A stretch of 40,149 nucleotides of DNA. It comes from Alphaproteobacteria bacterium. GTDB lineage: Bacteria; Pseudomonadota; Alphaproteobacteria; Sphingomonadales; Sphingomonadaceae. Position 1 is the stretch's first letter; each line of letters starts with the position of its first letter. Location of the stretch: assembly GCA_018823905.1 (NCBI GenBank), contig JAHJHL010000044.1, positions 1-40,149 on the forward strand, given 5' to 3'. A program made the translations under genes and the position numbers. The notes below the pieces were generated by a model that had not been told where the DNA came from, searched no databases, and saw only the letters and a program-made list of their open reading frames with translations. Shown here piece by piece: positions 16,370 through 24,496 of the stretch.

Positions 16370-16684
16370 GTGGATAGCTTCACCGTCACCACCCCGCTCT
16401 GGCGCTGGCAGTCCGCGACTGCGCCCGCCGCATGGTTTTTCGTCACGATCACGGGTGACGCCGCCGACGGGATCCGCATCGCGGCGATCAGCGGCCAGTG
16501 GCTCGACGGACGCAAGGGATTCGGATCGGCGCGGGTAGAAGTGGCGATCGGCGACACAAGCTGGCAGACTTCAGTGTTTCCGCACAAGGAAAGCGGTGGT
16601 TGGCTGCTCCCGGTCAAGGCCGCGGTCCGCAAGGCCGAGGGGTTGGTTGAGGGTGATGCGGTTACGGTGACCGTCAGTCTTTAG
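16370..16684 (+). CDS. DUF1905 domain protein
   Basis: This 104-residue single-domain protein begins at GTG (VDSFTVTTPLWRWQS). It has WFFVTI, GSARVEVAIGDTSWQTSVFPHK and LPVKAAVRKAEGLVEGDAVTVTV, the standard DUF1905 pattern of a small beta-barrel. The LPVKAAVRKAEGL segment, followed by a GD turn, is the family hallmark. The function is not established. No signal peptide is present. Its 3' end overlaps by 11 bases the end of a small convergent gene at 16674-16814. It starts just after a REP-like repeat, so it probably has its own promoter or depends on read-through from the cyclophilin gene. Confidence 0.82.
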   Translation: MDSFTVTTPLWRWQSATAPAAWFFVTITGDAADGIRIAAISGQWLDGRKGFGSARVEVAIGDTSWQTSVFPHKESGGWLLPVKAAVRKAEGLVEGDAVTVTVSL

Positions 16685-16814
16685 CCGGGGTTTCGGCCTT
16701 GGTATCGCGCGCCTGCGCCTTGCGCTTGCGCAGATTGTCGCGCAGCGCCTCCGCCAGACGGCGTTCGCGTTCGATGTCGGCGGGGGAGGGCGGTTTGCTC
16801 ACGCCCACGGCCAT
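16674..16814 (-). CDS. Small basic conserved protein, 46 residues
   Basis: The minus-strand frame begins MAVGVSKPPSPADIERER and continues as a charged helix with RLAEALRDNLRKRKAQARD before stopping at 16674. The EALRDNLRKRKAQ segment matches a short basic protein I recall as common in sphingomonad genomes. The predicted shape is a disordered start and one amphipathic, Arg/Lys-rich helix, which would suit nucleic-acid or protein binding. No function is known. The Shine-Dalgarno sequence is weak, and GTG codons at residues 3 and 5 are other possible starts. It overlaps the DUF1905 gene tail by 11 bases, end to end. Confidence 0.65.
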   Translation of the reverse strand: MAVGVSKPPSPADIERERRLAEALRDNLRKRKAQARDTKAETPAKD

Positions 16815-16920
16815 GCCCGCGAAATTGGCCCATCGTCAACCCTCGCACCTTGACAGGCGCGGGGCGCCCCGCCATAGGCCGCGCCTGCCCAGCGAACAGG
16901 CGTTTGCGGGCGTTTCGGTT

Positions 16921-16995
16921 GCTGCTGTAGCTCAGTGGTAGAGCGCGTCATTGGTAATGACGAGGTCGGGAGTTCAATCCTCCCCAGCAGCACCA
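16921..16995 (+). tRNA. tRNA-Thr (anticodon GGT)
   Basis: The acceptor GCTGCTG pairs with CAGCAGC, followed by A and an encoded CCA. The D arm has GCTCAGTGGTAGAGC. The anticodon stem CGTCA/TGACG encloses TTGGTAA with anticodon GGT, and the T arm has GGGAGTTCAATCCTCCC. It reads ACC/ACU codons. Total length is 75 bases including CCA. Confidence 0.97.
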
Positions 16996-17106
16996 TTTTC
17001 TATTGCATCGGGCATCCTGCGGTACGCGGTTGGGGAACCTTCGGGCGCGGGCGCCGTAATGTGGGTCGAGGTGAGATCTACCACCGACGGAGTCAATGAC
17101 ATCGAG

Positions 17107-17274
17107 ATGAGATTATGGGTCGCTTACGGCCTGATCGCCCTGCTGCTGGCGGCTGCGGTCGCCGGCGTTGCTTATATTCGGCACAATCGCCCCGATCGCA
17201 AATATCTTCGTCAGCGCGAGCGCGAAGATCAAAACAGCCGCGATCGCCTTGAGGCCAACAATAGGCCGGAATAG
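17107..17274 (+). CDS. Small single-pass membrane protein
   Basis: The 55-residue frame MRLWVAYGLIALLLAAAVAGVAYIRH holds one strong transmembrane helix (about residues 4-24). A highly charged tail rich in Arg, Asp and Glu follows (RKYLRQREREDQNS). This suggests an inner-membrane anchor with a cytoplasmic tail. I do not recognise a family. The frame is open further upstream, through the tRNA-Thr gene, but starts inside the tRNA are rejected. ATG 17059 is an alternative start. The ribosome site is weak, which limits confidence. It converges on the LysR regulator with 35 bases between the stops. Confidence 0.5.
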   Translation: MRLWVAYGLIALLLAAAVAGVAYIRHNRPDRKYLRQREREDQNSRDRLEANNRPE

Positions 17275-17309
17275 CTTGGTCGGACGTAGCCGTTGAACTG
17301 CCAACGGTG

Positions 17310-18209
17310 CTAAATCTTCGCCGCCAGCAGCCAGTCGTGGAACAGCTTCACTGCAGGCTGCCTCAGCGCGCGCGGGCGGCACACGAACCAATAGCTGTAT
17401 GGACTGTCGACGTCGAAATCGAACAGACGCACCAAGCGCGGGTCGTGCGCGTCGTCGAAATGGTGACCGTGCATGAAGGCGACCCCGATGCCCTGCGCGG
17501 CAGCCTCGAGCATCAGCGGTCCCGAATCGAAATAGTCGATCCCGGCAGGCTCCAGATACGGCATGCCGATCGCCTTTTTCCACTCGCTGAACGTCTCAGG
17601 CATTTCGCGGTGGAGGAGGACGGTCATGCGCTGGAGTTGCTCCGGAACCACAAATGGCCGGTCGCCGTCGGTCAGCGTCCGCGCGGCGATTGGAAACACC
17701 TTGTCCTGATCAAGTCTGGCCGCATAGAGCGCCGGGTCAATCGAACGTGCGAGTGCAATCGCGGCATCGATGCCGTCGCCCAGCCGTGCCTCGGCGTGCG
17801 ACATCGTATCGATGTCGATATGCAGTTCGGGATGCTCGCGGCGCAGTTCGGGGAGGCGCGGAAACAGGCGCTGCTGGGCGAACAGCGGCAGGACGTTGAG
17901 GTGCAGGCGCAGCGACGCGTCGGGGCTGCCGACCTGGCCGATCACCGTGCGCAGTTCGTCGAGGATCGGCGCCAGCTGGCCTTGCAACGTACGCCCCGCC
18001 TCGGTCAGGCTGAGTCCATGATGGTGGCGATTGAACAGCGGGCGGCCGACGGCGTGTTCGAGCGTTTGGATCCGCCGCGACAGCGCGGGCATCGACAGAC
18101 CGAGCTCGATCGCGGCAGCCTTCACCGTGCCATGGCGGGCGACCTCGAGAAAGGCTTCCATGCTGCTGAGGGGAGGAAGGCGGGGCATATTCGGCACCGA
18201 TGATGACAT
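17310..18209 (-). CDS. LysR-family transcriptional regulator
   Basis: This 299-residue regulator has a standard LysR winged helix-turn-helix: SSMEAFLEVARHGTVKAAA, LGLSMPALSRRIQTLEHAVG, then PLFNRHHHGLSLTEAGRTL. A type 2 periplasmic-binding-fold effector domain follows, and the protein is most like the GcvA-type subgroup. Its target is not known. It is transcribed away from the CDC48-like ATPase gene at 18343, and the 133-base divergent gap holds a dyad at 18227-18238, so autoregulation and control of the ATPase gene are plausible. A second ATG at 18188 (MPRLPPLSS) is an alternative start. Confidence 0.9.
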   Translation of the reverse strand: MSSSVPNMPRLPPLSSMEAFLEVARHGTVKAAAIELGLSMPALSRRIQTLEHAVGRPLFNRHHHGLSLTEAGRTLQGQLAPILDELRTVIGQVGSPDASLRLHLNVLPLFAQQRLFPRLPELRREHPELHIDIDTMSHAEARLGDGIDAAIALARSIDPALYAARLDQDKVFPIAARTLTDGDRPFVVPEQLQRMTVLLHREMPETFSEWKKAIGMPYLEPAGIDYFDSGPLMLEAAAQGIGVAFMHGHHFDDAHDPRLVRLFDFDVDSPYSYWFVCRPRALRQPAVKLFHDWLLAAKI

Positions 18210-18226
18210 GACCCCGCACGACTTGC

Positions 18227-18238
18227 CACAATTTTGTG
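18227..18238. promoter_or_regulatory. 12-bp dyad in the LysR/CDC48 divergent region
   Basis: CACAATTTTGTG is an exact inverted repeat (arms CACAA/TTGTG, centre TT), 18 bases from the LysR start codon. It overlaps a possible plus-strand promoter, TTGCCA (18223-18228) and GCATAG (18246-18251) with a 17-base spacer, directed at the ATPase gene. LysR proteins usually bind such T-N11-A dyads next to their own gene. This is a sequence match only. Confidence 0.35.
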
Positions 18239-18328
18239 CAGTGCGGCATAGGGCGGCGCTGGGTCAAGCGACGGGCGGGGGTCGCAAATCGGGAACGACA
18301 ACCCTATCTTCGGCATATTGAGCTTTTT

Positions 18329-18336
18329 GAGGGAGA
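18329..18336 (+). promoter_or_regulatory. Ribosome binding site selecting a TTG start
   Basis: GAGGGAGA ends 6 bases before TTG at 18343. No ATG or GTG in this frame offers comparable spacing, so the CDC48-like protein most likely begins at TTG and reads MADAAVKEKQ. Confidence 0.6.
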
Positions 18337-18342
18337 CGCGCC

Positions 18343-20670
18343 TTGGCCGATGCAGCGGTGAAAGAAAAACAGGTGAAACTGCAGGTGGCGAATTCGCGCG
18401 CCGAGGAAAGCGGCGGCGGGATTGCGCGCATTCCGCGCTCGGCGATGGCCGAACTGGGCGTTACCGAAGGCGATATCATCCAGATCAGTGGCAAGCGGCA
18501 GACGGCCTCGCGCGTGGTTCTGCCCTATGCCGAGGATGAAGGGCTCGAGGTCGTTCGTCTCGATGGATTGCAGCGCGCCAATGCGGGCGCTGGCGCCGGT
18601 GATATGGTGATGCTGAGCCGCGTAGAAACACGGCCGGCGACGCGCGTGGTTTTCGCTCCCGCGCAGGAAAATCTGCGCCTGCAGGGTTCGGCTAACGCGC
18701 TGAAACGTAGCTTCTTTGGGCGCCCTGTCGTCGCGGGCGACACCGTCGCGACCGCTGGGCAGCAGCGGCTGCCGTCGGGCGACATGCCGCCGCAGCTGCG
18801 CCAGATGCTCAACGCGCCGGCCTATGCGCTGGCAGAGGTGCGCCTGCTCGTCGTGTCGGCGGCGCCCAAGGGCGTGGTGTTTATCGACGAGAACACCGAA
18901 ATCGAGCTGTTGCCCGAATATCAGGAGCCGCACGACGCGCGGCGTACAGATGTCACCTATGACGATCTGGGCGGGCTCGGCGAGACGATCGATCAGCTGC
19001 GTGAGATGGTCGAGCTGCCGCTGCGCTATCCCGAATTGTTCCGCCGCCTCGGCGTTGATCCGCCGCGCGGGGTGCTGCTTCACGGGCCGCCGGGAACCGG
19101 CAAGACGCGGCTCGCGCGTGCGGTCGCCAACGAGAGCGAAGCGCAATTTTTCCTGATCAATGGTCCCGAGATCATGGGGTCGGCCTATGGCGAATCCGAA
19201 AAGCGGCTGCGCGACATTTTCGAACAGGCGGCTAAGGCATCGCCGTCGATCCTGTTCATCGACGAAATCGACTCAATCGCGCCCAAGCGTGGACAAGTGA
19301 CCGGCGAGGCCGAAAAGCGCCTTGTCGCCCAGCTGCTGACGCTGATGGACGGGCTGGAGCCGCGCACCAATCTCGTGATCATCGCCGCCACCAACCGCCC
19401 CGACGCCATCGACGAGGCGCTGCGCCGCCCGGGCAGGTTTGACCGTGAAATCATCATCGGCGTTCCTGACGAAGGCGGTCGCCGCGAGATATTGGGCATC
19501 CATACCCGCGGCATGCCGCTGGCTGAAGATGTCGATCTAGCTGAACTTGCTCGCACGACCTTTGGCTTTGTCGGAGCCGATATGGCGGCGCTGACGCGCG
19601 AAGCGGCGATCGAGGCGGTACGGCGGATCATGCCCAAGCTCGACTTGGCTGAAGGTACCATCCCGCCAGAGGTGCTGGAGGAACTTCGCGTCACGCGCGA
19701 CGATTTCAGCAACGCGTTGAAGCGCGTGCAGCCGTCGGCAATGCGCGAAGTGATGGTGCAGGCGCCAACGACGCGGTGGAGCGATATCGGCGGGCTCGAC
19801 GCGGCGCGCGAGAAACTGATCGAGGGGATCGAGCTGCCGCTGAAGCATCCTGAGGCATTCCGGCGCCTGGGCATTCGTCCCGCCAAGGGGTTCCTGCTGT
19901 ACGGCCCACCCGGCACCGGCAAGACGTTGCTGGCGAAAGCTGCGGCGCGTGAATCCGATGCCAATTTCATCTCAATCAAATCGTCGGACCTGCTGTCGAA
20001 ATGGTATGGCGAGAGCGAACAGCAGATTACCCGGCTGTTCGCCCGCGCGCGCGCCGTGGCACCGACGATCATCTTTATCGACGAACTCGACAGCCTGGTT
20101 CCCGCGCGCGGCAGCGGCACGTCGGGCGAGCCGCAGGTGACCGAACGCGTCGTCAATACGATCCTGGCCGAGATGGACGGGATCGAGGAAATGCAGTCGG
20201 TGGTCGTCATCGGCGCCACCAACCGCCCGAACCTGATCGACCCGGCGCTGCTGCGCCCGGGACGGCTCGACGAACTGATCTATGTGTCGGTGCCTGACAA
20301 GGAAGGCCGCCGCCGGATATTGGAGATCCAGACCGGCAAGATGCCGCTCGCGGATGATGTCGATCTGGCGGTGTTGGCGGAGAAATCGGACCGGTTCACT
20401 GGCGCCGATCTGGAAGATCTGACCCGCCGCGCCGGTTTGGCGGCGCTCAAGCGATCGATCAACAGCGACACGGTGACGATGGCCGATTTCGAAGCGGCGC
20501 TGAAAGACACTCGCGCCTCGGTCACCGAAGCGATGGAAAAGGATTATGAAAAGATCCAGGGTGAGATCAAGCAGCAGGCGATGAGCGTCAATCCGATCGG
20601 CTTTTTCGCGCCCGGCATGCTCAAGCCGGTGCGTGAGCAGAAGCACGGTGACGACACGGTGAAGGATTAA
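18343..20670 (+). CDS. CDC48/p97/VAT-type AAA+ ATPase
   Basis: This 775-residue, two-ring AAA ATPase is of the kind typical of archaea (VAT) and eukaryotes (Cdc48/p97). Residues 1 to about 190 form a VAT-like N domain with a double-psi barrel start (GGGIARIPRSAMAELGVTEG). D1 has Walker A GPPGTGKT at 248-255 and Walker B Asp307/Glu308, with an RRPGRFDRE arginine finger. D2 has Walker A 521-528, Walker B Asp580/Glu581 and LRPGRLDEL. The D2 pore loop KWYGES keeps two aromatic residues, as in VAT unfoldases; the D1 loop reads SAYGES. It likely unfolds proteins, possibly feeding a protease. It begins with TTG. The stop overlaps the convergent MFS gene stop by 4 bases. Confidence 0.93.
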   Translation: MADAAVKEKQVKLQVANSRAEESGGGIARIPRSAMAELGVTEGDIIQISGKRQTASRVVLPYAEDEGLEVVRLDGLQRANAGAGAGDMVMLSRVETRPATRVVFAPAQENLRLQGSANALKRSFFGRPVVAGDTVATAGQQRLPSGDMPPQLRQMLNAPAYALAEVRLLVVSAAPKGVVFIDENTEIELLPEYQEPHDARRTDVTYDDLGGLGETIDQLREMVELPLRYPELFRRLGVDPPRGVLLHGPPGTGKTRLARAVANESEAQFFLINGPEIMGSAYGESEKRLRDIFEQAAKASPSILFIDEIDSIAPKRGQVTGEAEKRLVAQLLTLMDGLEPRTNLVIIAATNRPDAIDEALRRPGRFDREIIIGVPDEGGRREILGIHTRGMPLAEDVDLAELARTTFGFVGADMAALTREAAIEAVRRIMPKLDLAEGTIPPEVLEELRVTRDDFSNALKRVQPSAMREVMVQAPTTRWSDIGGLDAAREKLIEGIELPLKHPEAFRRLGIRPAKGFLLYGPPGTGKTLLAKAAARESDANFISIKSSDLLSKWYGESEQQITRLFARARAVAPTIIFIDELDSLVPARGSGTSGEPQVTERVVNTILAEMDGIEEMQSVVVIGATNRPNLIDPALLRPGRLDELIYVSVPDKEGRRRILEIQTGKMPLADDVDLAVLAEKSDRFTGADLEDLTRRAGLAALKRSINSDTVTMADFEAALKDTRASVTEAMEKDYEKIQGEIKQQAMSVNPIGFFAPGMLKPVREQKHGDDTVKD

Positions 20671-21977
20671 GCGGTGGGCTGGTTTAGCCGCAGCGCGGAC
20701 CAGCCCCACAGCACCAGCCAGCCGCAAAATCCCGCCATCAGACCATAAGCGACCATCGGGTGCCAGTTGTAGAGCAGCACGCCGATCGCCGGGGACACAA
20801 TATAGGCCGACCCGTTGATCGACGCGGTCATCCCGGCGACACTGCCCTGATCACGGCGCGGTACCGATAGCGAGGCGCCCGCGGTAAAGCCGGGGCGGAA
20901 CAGCCCAAAGCCGAGTGAGGCGAGCGCAAAGCCGATCACGATCCCGTGCAGGTCCTGTGCGATCCCGGTGATGATGAGCCCACTGGCGCCGAGCGCTGCG
21001 CCGACCAGCACCGCGGTGCGCGCCGACAGCTTGAGCAACGGGATGAGCCCCCACTGCGATAGCAAGGTTGCGAAGGCGCCGGCCATCAGCACGATGCCGG
21101 TCATAGCGGCGCCTTCGTCGGGGCGAGGACGAAGCTCTAAGCGATCGAGGATCAGGAAGCCGATGACCCCGAGCATCATCGCCTGCGCCTGCCCACCGTA
21201 GAGCCCGGCGAGCATCCATGGCCGAACGCGTTTGTCGGTCCAGCGTAGCGGGGTCGCAGCGGGGGCATCGCGATCCTCAACGTCTTCGTCGCTGTCCTCG
21301 CTCGCCGACGCGGTCGATCCGGCAGCGGTCGGATAGGACGCGATCGCCCCGCGCGCGGCAAAGCGCGGGACATCGTCGGGCAACCGCCAGCGGAGCATGA
21401 TCAGCACGATCAAACCGATGAGCGCGAAAACCAGCAACGGCCCGGACAGCCCGACAAAGGGCAGGATGAACAGCGGCGCGATTGCAGGGCCGATCACTGT
21501 CCCCAGCCCGAACGATGAAGACACAAGTGACAGCGCCTGCGTGCGTTCCTCCGGGTCGGTACGCGATGCGACATAGGCCTGGACCGCCGGCGGCGCCGCT
21601 GATCCGAACCCGCCGTACAAGCTGCGGAACAGCGCGAAGATCACGAACGTCGTTCCCGCGGCCAGATAGCCCGCCAGCCCAGCCCACAGCGCCAACCCGC
21701 AAAATACCATCGACAGCATGAAGCCGATCACGCCCAGCGCCATCAAAGCCTTGCGGCCGCGCTTGTCAGACTGCCGCGCCCAATAAGGCGCGGTCATCAC
21801 CCACAGCAGTGCCGACCAGCTAAACGCCAGGCTGACCCACACGTCGGGAATATCAAGCTTGGCACCGATCGCGGGCAGGATCGACTGCATCGCGGTATTG
21901 CCCGCGGCGGCGACCAGCATAACGGCGAACAGGACGGCCATGCGATCGGCGGGGATCGAGCGCGATAAAGTCGCCAT
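20667..21977 (-). CDS. MFS transporter (drug/H+ antiporter type)
   Basis: This 436-residue protein shows about 12 hydrophobic segments in two halves joined by a charged central loop with SASEDSDEDVEDRDAP. The loop between helices 2 and 3 reads APYWARQSDKRGRKALM, a version of the MFS signature GxLaDRxGRR. The pattern resembles TetA/Bcr-like efflux permeases. It should move a small molecule across the inner membrane using the proton gradient, but the substrate is unknown. The acidic central loop is unusually rich in Asp and Glu. The start at 21977 is the first ATG of the frame. It is divergent from the methyltransferase gene at 22129. Confidence 0.87.
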   Translation of the reverse strand: MATLSRSIPADRMAVLFAVMLVAAAGNTAMQSILPAIGAKLDIPDVWVSLAFSWSALLWVMTAPYWARQSDKRGRKALMALGVIGFMLSMVFCGLALWAGLAGYLAAGTTFVIFALFRSLYGGFGSAAPPAVQAYVASRTDPEERTQALSLVSSSFGLGTVIGPAIAPLFILPFVGLSGPLLVFALIGLIVLIMLRWRLPDDVPRFAARGAIASYPTAAGSTASASEDSDEDVEDRDAPAATPLRWTDKRVRPWMLAGLYGGQAQAMMLGVIGFLILDRLELRPRPDEGAAMTGIVLMAGAFATLLSQWGLIPLLKLSARTAVLVGAALGASGLIITGIAQDLHGIVIGFALASLGFGLFRPGFTAGASLSVPRRDQGSVAGMTASINGSAYIVSPAIGVLLYNWHPMVAYGLMAGFCGWLVLWGWSALRLNQPTA

Positions 21978-22128
21978 GCTGGAAATCCCCCTCGTCGTTC
22001 AGCGTCCGCAATCGGGCCTTTCCCTACACGCGAGCGCCCCGCTGTCCAGAGTCAAGACAGACTCTTTCCTTGCGCCAACGCGCCGTTTTTGCCACGCCAG
22101 CGCGAACCGCAACAACGCGAAAGCCAAC

Positions 22129-22767
22129 ATGACCAATCCGCGGGCGCAGGCCCAAGAAAAGAAAGCTCCGCTGGGCCGCCGGGTTCGCGAGGGCATCAAG
22201 CGCTTTTTCGGACCGTGGGGCATGTTTGTCCGTGGTTTTATCAAGCATCCGGTCATGGTCGGGTCGATCGTGCCATCGTCGCCGACGCTGATCCGCCACA
22301 TGCTGAAGCCCGTCGATTGGAAGAACACCAAGCTGTTCGTCGAATATGGCCCGGGGGTTGGCACCTTTTGCCGTCCGGTGCTCGAACGCATGGCGGGCGA
22401 TGCGACGCTGATCGCGATCGACACCAACGAAGATTTCATCGATTATCTGCGCAAGGACATCCGCGACAGCCGCTTTATCGCGGTCCATGGTTCTGCCTCC
22501 GAAGTTGAGGCAATCATTGCAGCGCACGGCTTTGAAAAGGCTGACTATGTGCTGTCGGGCCTGCCATTTTCGACTTTGCCAGCTGGCGTCGGTCCCGCGA
22601 TTGCGGCGGCGACGCACCGTGTGCTGCGCCCCGGCGGCGCGTTCCTTGTCTATCAGTTTCGCGCCCGCGCGCGCGATTTCCTGGCGCCGCACTTCGCCCG
22701 CATCGACAATGCGTTCGAGTGGGTCAATGTGCCGCCCTGCTTCCTGTTCTGGGGCTGGAAGGACTAA
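22129..22767 (+). CDS. Class I SAM-dependent methyltransferase, phospholipid N-methyltransferase-like
   Basis: This 212-residue protein has a basic N-terminal segment (KRFFGPWGMFVRGFIKHP) that may bind membrane. The SAM-binding motif VEYGPGVGTFCRPVLERM follows, then IAIDTNEDFI (acidic motif II), ADYVLSGLPFSTLP and VLRPGGAFLVYQFRAR. The SGLPF and YQFRA features match the PmtA/rRNA-adenine-dimethylase-like family that methylates phosphatidylethanolamine. The frame is open to 21859, but ATG 22129 gives a normal family length and is chosen. The next, convergent gene encodes a phospholipase-D-type enzyme, so both may act on membrane lipids. The stop codons overlap. Confidence 0.82.
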   Translation: MTNPRAQAQEKKAPLGRRVREGIKRFFGPWGMFVRGFIKHPVMVGSIVPSSPTLIRHMLKPVDWKNTKLFVEYGPGVGTFCRPVLERMAGDATLIAIDTNEDFIDYLRKDIRDSRFIAVHGSASEVEAIIAAHGFEKADYVLSGLPFSTLPAGVGPAIAAATHRVLRPGGAFLVYQFRARARDFLAPHFARIDNAFEWVNVPPCFLFWGWKD

Positions 22768-23960
22768 ACTTCCAGATCGGGATCGGTCTCACCGAGACCG
22801 AAATTCAGCCTGCGCGACACCGTATAGTCAGCGGCACCGACGACAAACCACGCCAACGTCCAGCGCAGTCGCGTCAGCCATCCTGCTCGCGCCTTGTGCT
22901 TCGCCGCGGTGATGCCGTCGCAGTCCGCCTGCTGCGCCGCGATGAAACCCCGCATCTGCTCGGCAAAACCGGCATCGGCGATCCGCAGCATCACCTCGAC
23001 ATTCACAAACAGGCTACGCATGTCGAAATTGGCGGTGCCGATATAGACGACATCGTCGATGACGATCAGCTTCATGTGCAGCTTGCACGGGCGATATTCC
23101 CAGACCTGCGCGCCTTTGCGTAGCAGATAGCCGTAGAGCAGACGCGAGGCACCGATGGTCGCCGCATTGTCCGACTTCGCCGCCATGATGAAGCGCGCTC
23201 GGCCATGCCGCGCGACGCGGCCAAGGCGCCGCAGCATGCCTTGGCCCGGTGAGAAATAGGCCATCGCCATGTCGAGCTGGCGCGCGCCAACCATATCGGC
23301 GCGCACCGCCTGCGCCCATGGCGACAGTCGCTGGGTCGGGCCGCCGACCAGCCAGGTCACCGGCCCCGCTTCGACCGGCCATTCGCGGATAAGGCGGCGC
23401 AGCATCAGCAGCTTGCCGTCGTTGTGCAGCGTATAATCGTGAATCTCCTCGAACCACGCCACCATCCGTGTCACCGACGGCCCGCGCACCACGATGCCTA
23501 GGTCGAACCAGCAATTGTCCGGCTGTGTGCCAAGATAGGGAGTCGCGATGTTGAATCCGCCGGTGACCGCAACGTCGTCGTCGATCAACAGCAATTTCTG
23601 GTGGTTGCGGATCAAATAGCTCGATCGCCAGCGCCGCGAGAAAAAGGTCACGCTGCCGCCCGCTTCACGCAGCGGCGCAAAGATGCTGTCCGAGATGTCC
23701 GACGAGCCGAAACTGTCGATGACGGCGCGCACCCGCACGCCGCGTCGCGCGGCTGCGGTCATGGCATCGAGGACTCGCGTCCCCGCAGCATCATGCTCGA
23801 AGATATACATGATGATGTCGATGCTGCGGATGGCGCCAGCGAGCAGGGCTAGAATGCGTTCGAGCCGCTGATCGCCATCGACAATGACCTCCAGCCGGTG
23901 ACCGGCGACGTCAGCGGTCAGCGTTTCGGGATCGCTGGCAGGGCTGGGCGCATCAGTCAT
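22764..23960 (-). CDS. Phospholipase D-family cardiolipin synthase-like enzyme
   Basis: This 398-residue protein has two HKD motifs: NHQKLLLIDDDVAVTGG and LHMKLIVIDDVVYIGTANFD. Two such motifs form one active site in phospholipase D, cardiolipin synthase and related transphosphatidylases. No N-terminal transmembrane helix is seen, as in ClsB-type enzymes. One weak hydrophobic patch lies near the C-terminus (LRWTLAWFVVGAADYT). It may build cardiolipin from phosphatidylglycerol, or hydrolyse phospholipid. The ATG at 23960 (MTDAPSPAS) is preferred over an upstream in-frame start at 23996. It is convergent with the methyltransferase gene, overlapping by 4 bases. Confidence 0.88.
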   Translation of the reverse strand: MTDAPSPASDPETLTADVAGHRLEVIVDGDQRLERILALLAGAIRSIDIIMYIFEHDAAGTRVLDAMTAAARRGVRVRAVIDSFGSSDISDSIFAPLREAGGSVTFFSRRWRSSYLIRNHQKLLLIDDDVAVTGGFNIATPYLGTQPDNCWFDLGIVVRGPSVTRMVAWFEEIHDYTLHNDGKLLMLRRLIREWPVEAGPVTWLVGGPTQRLSPWAQAVRADMVGARQLDMAMAYFSPGQGMLRRLGRVARHGRARFIMAAKSDNAATIGASRLLYGYLLRKGAQVWEYRPCKLHMKLIVIDDVVYIGTANFDMRSLFVNVEVMLRIADAGFAEQMRGFIAAQQADCDGITAAKHKARAGWLTRLRWTLAWFVVGAADYTVSRRLNFGLGETDPDLEV

Positions 23961-24010
23961 CGCCCGCTCATAGGCGGGGCAATACAAGCGCCGCAAGGGC
24001 AGCGCTTCGA

Positions 24011-24039
24011 TTGACAGCGGTGGGCCGTCCTGCTAGCGC
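24011..24039 (+). promoter_or_regulatory. Candidate sigma-70-like promoter for rpoZ
   Basis: TTGACA at 24011-24016 is a perfect -35 box. A 17-base spacer leads to TAGCGC at 24034-24039, a poor -10. The position, about 60 bases before the rpoZ start, is sensible. The TATATT at 24081 is too close to the ribosome site (AAGGAAA) to serve as a -10 box. Confidence 0.3.
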
Positions 24040-24099
24040 GCAGCGCTTGCCGCCATGCCCCCAAAAAGGCTGGTCTCTCCTATATTCTAAGGAAACAAC

Positions 24100-24444
24100 A
24101 TGGCCCGCGTTACCGTCGAGGATTGCGTCGACAAGATTCCCAACCGTTTCGACCTGGTCTTGCTCTCGGCGCACCGCGCGCGCGAGATTTCGGGCGGTTC
24201 GGAACTGACCGTCGACCGCGACCGCGACAAGAACCCCGTCGTGGCGTTGCGTGAAATCGCCGAGCAGACCGTGCGTCCGAAGGATCTCAAGGAAACGCTG
24301 ATCACGACGCTGCAGAAGGTCGTTATCGACGATGACGATACGCCCGACGAAATCAGCTCGATCAGCCGCTCGGCCGAAGCCCTCCGTCTGACCGCCGCCG
24401 CGCCGCCGCGCAGCCCCGCGGGCGGTGGCAGCGACTTCGAATAA
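24100..24444 (+). CDS. rpoZ: DNA-directed RNA polymerase subunit omega
   Basis: This 114-residue protein begins [30 protein letters not shown], the typical omega start, with [14 protein letters not shown] as the conserved helix. [21 protein letters not shown] follows. The acidic C-terminal region ([13 protein letters not shown]) and Pro/Gly-rich tail are usual for alphaproteobacterial omega. It helps assemble beta' into core RNA polymerase and forms part of a ppGpp site in proteobacteria. AAGGAAA stands 6 bases before the ATG. A good intrinsic terminator follows, so it appears to be a single-gene transcript. Confidence 0.96.
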   Translation: MARVTVEDCVDKIPNRFDLVLLSAHRAREISGGSELTVDRDRDKNPVVALREIAEQTVRPKDLKETLITTLQKVVIDDDDTPDEISSISRSAEALRLTAAAPPRSPAGGGSDFE

Positions 24445-24464
24445 GCGCTACTACATGTGATCGA

Positions 24465-24493
24465 AGGGGCCGCGGGAAACTGCGGCCCTTTTT
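24465..24493 (+). terminator. Intrinsic terminator after rpoZ
   Basis: GGGCCGC (24467-24473) pairs with GCGGCCC (24482-24488) across an 8-base loop, and five T residues follow (24489-24493). AA before the stem can extend pairing with the first Ts. On the minus strand no T-run follows, so it is mainly a plus-strand terminator. Confidence 0.85.
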
Positions 24494-24496
24494 GAG

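Noticed and set aside
16951-17106. Upstream extension of the small membrane protein frame into tRNA-Thr
   Set aside because: Translation starting inside a tRNA gene is unlikely. The hydrophobic start at 17107 makes a sensible protein.
21859-22128. N-terminal extension of the methyltransferase frame
   Set aside because: It overlaps the MFS gene start on the other strand and has no family similarity. ATG 22129 gives the usual length.
24081-24086. TATATT before rpoZ as a -10 box
   Set aside because: It abuts the ribosome site AAGGAAA, so a transcript starting there would lack room for it, and no -35 box is found at the right spacing.
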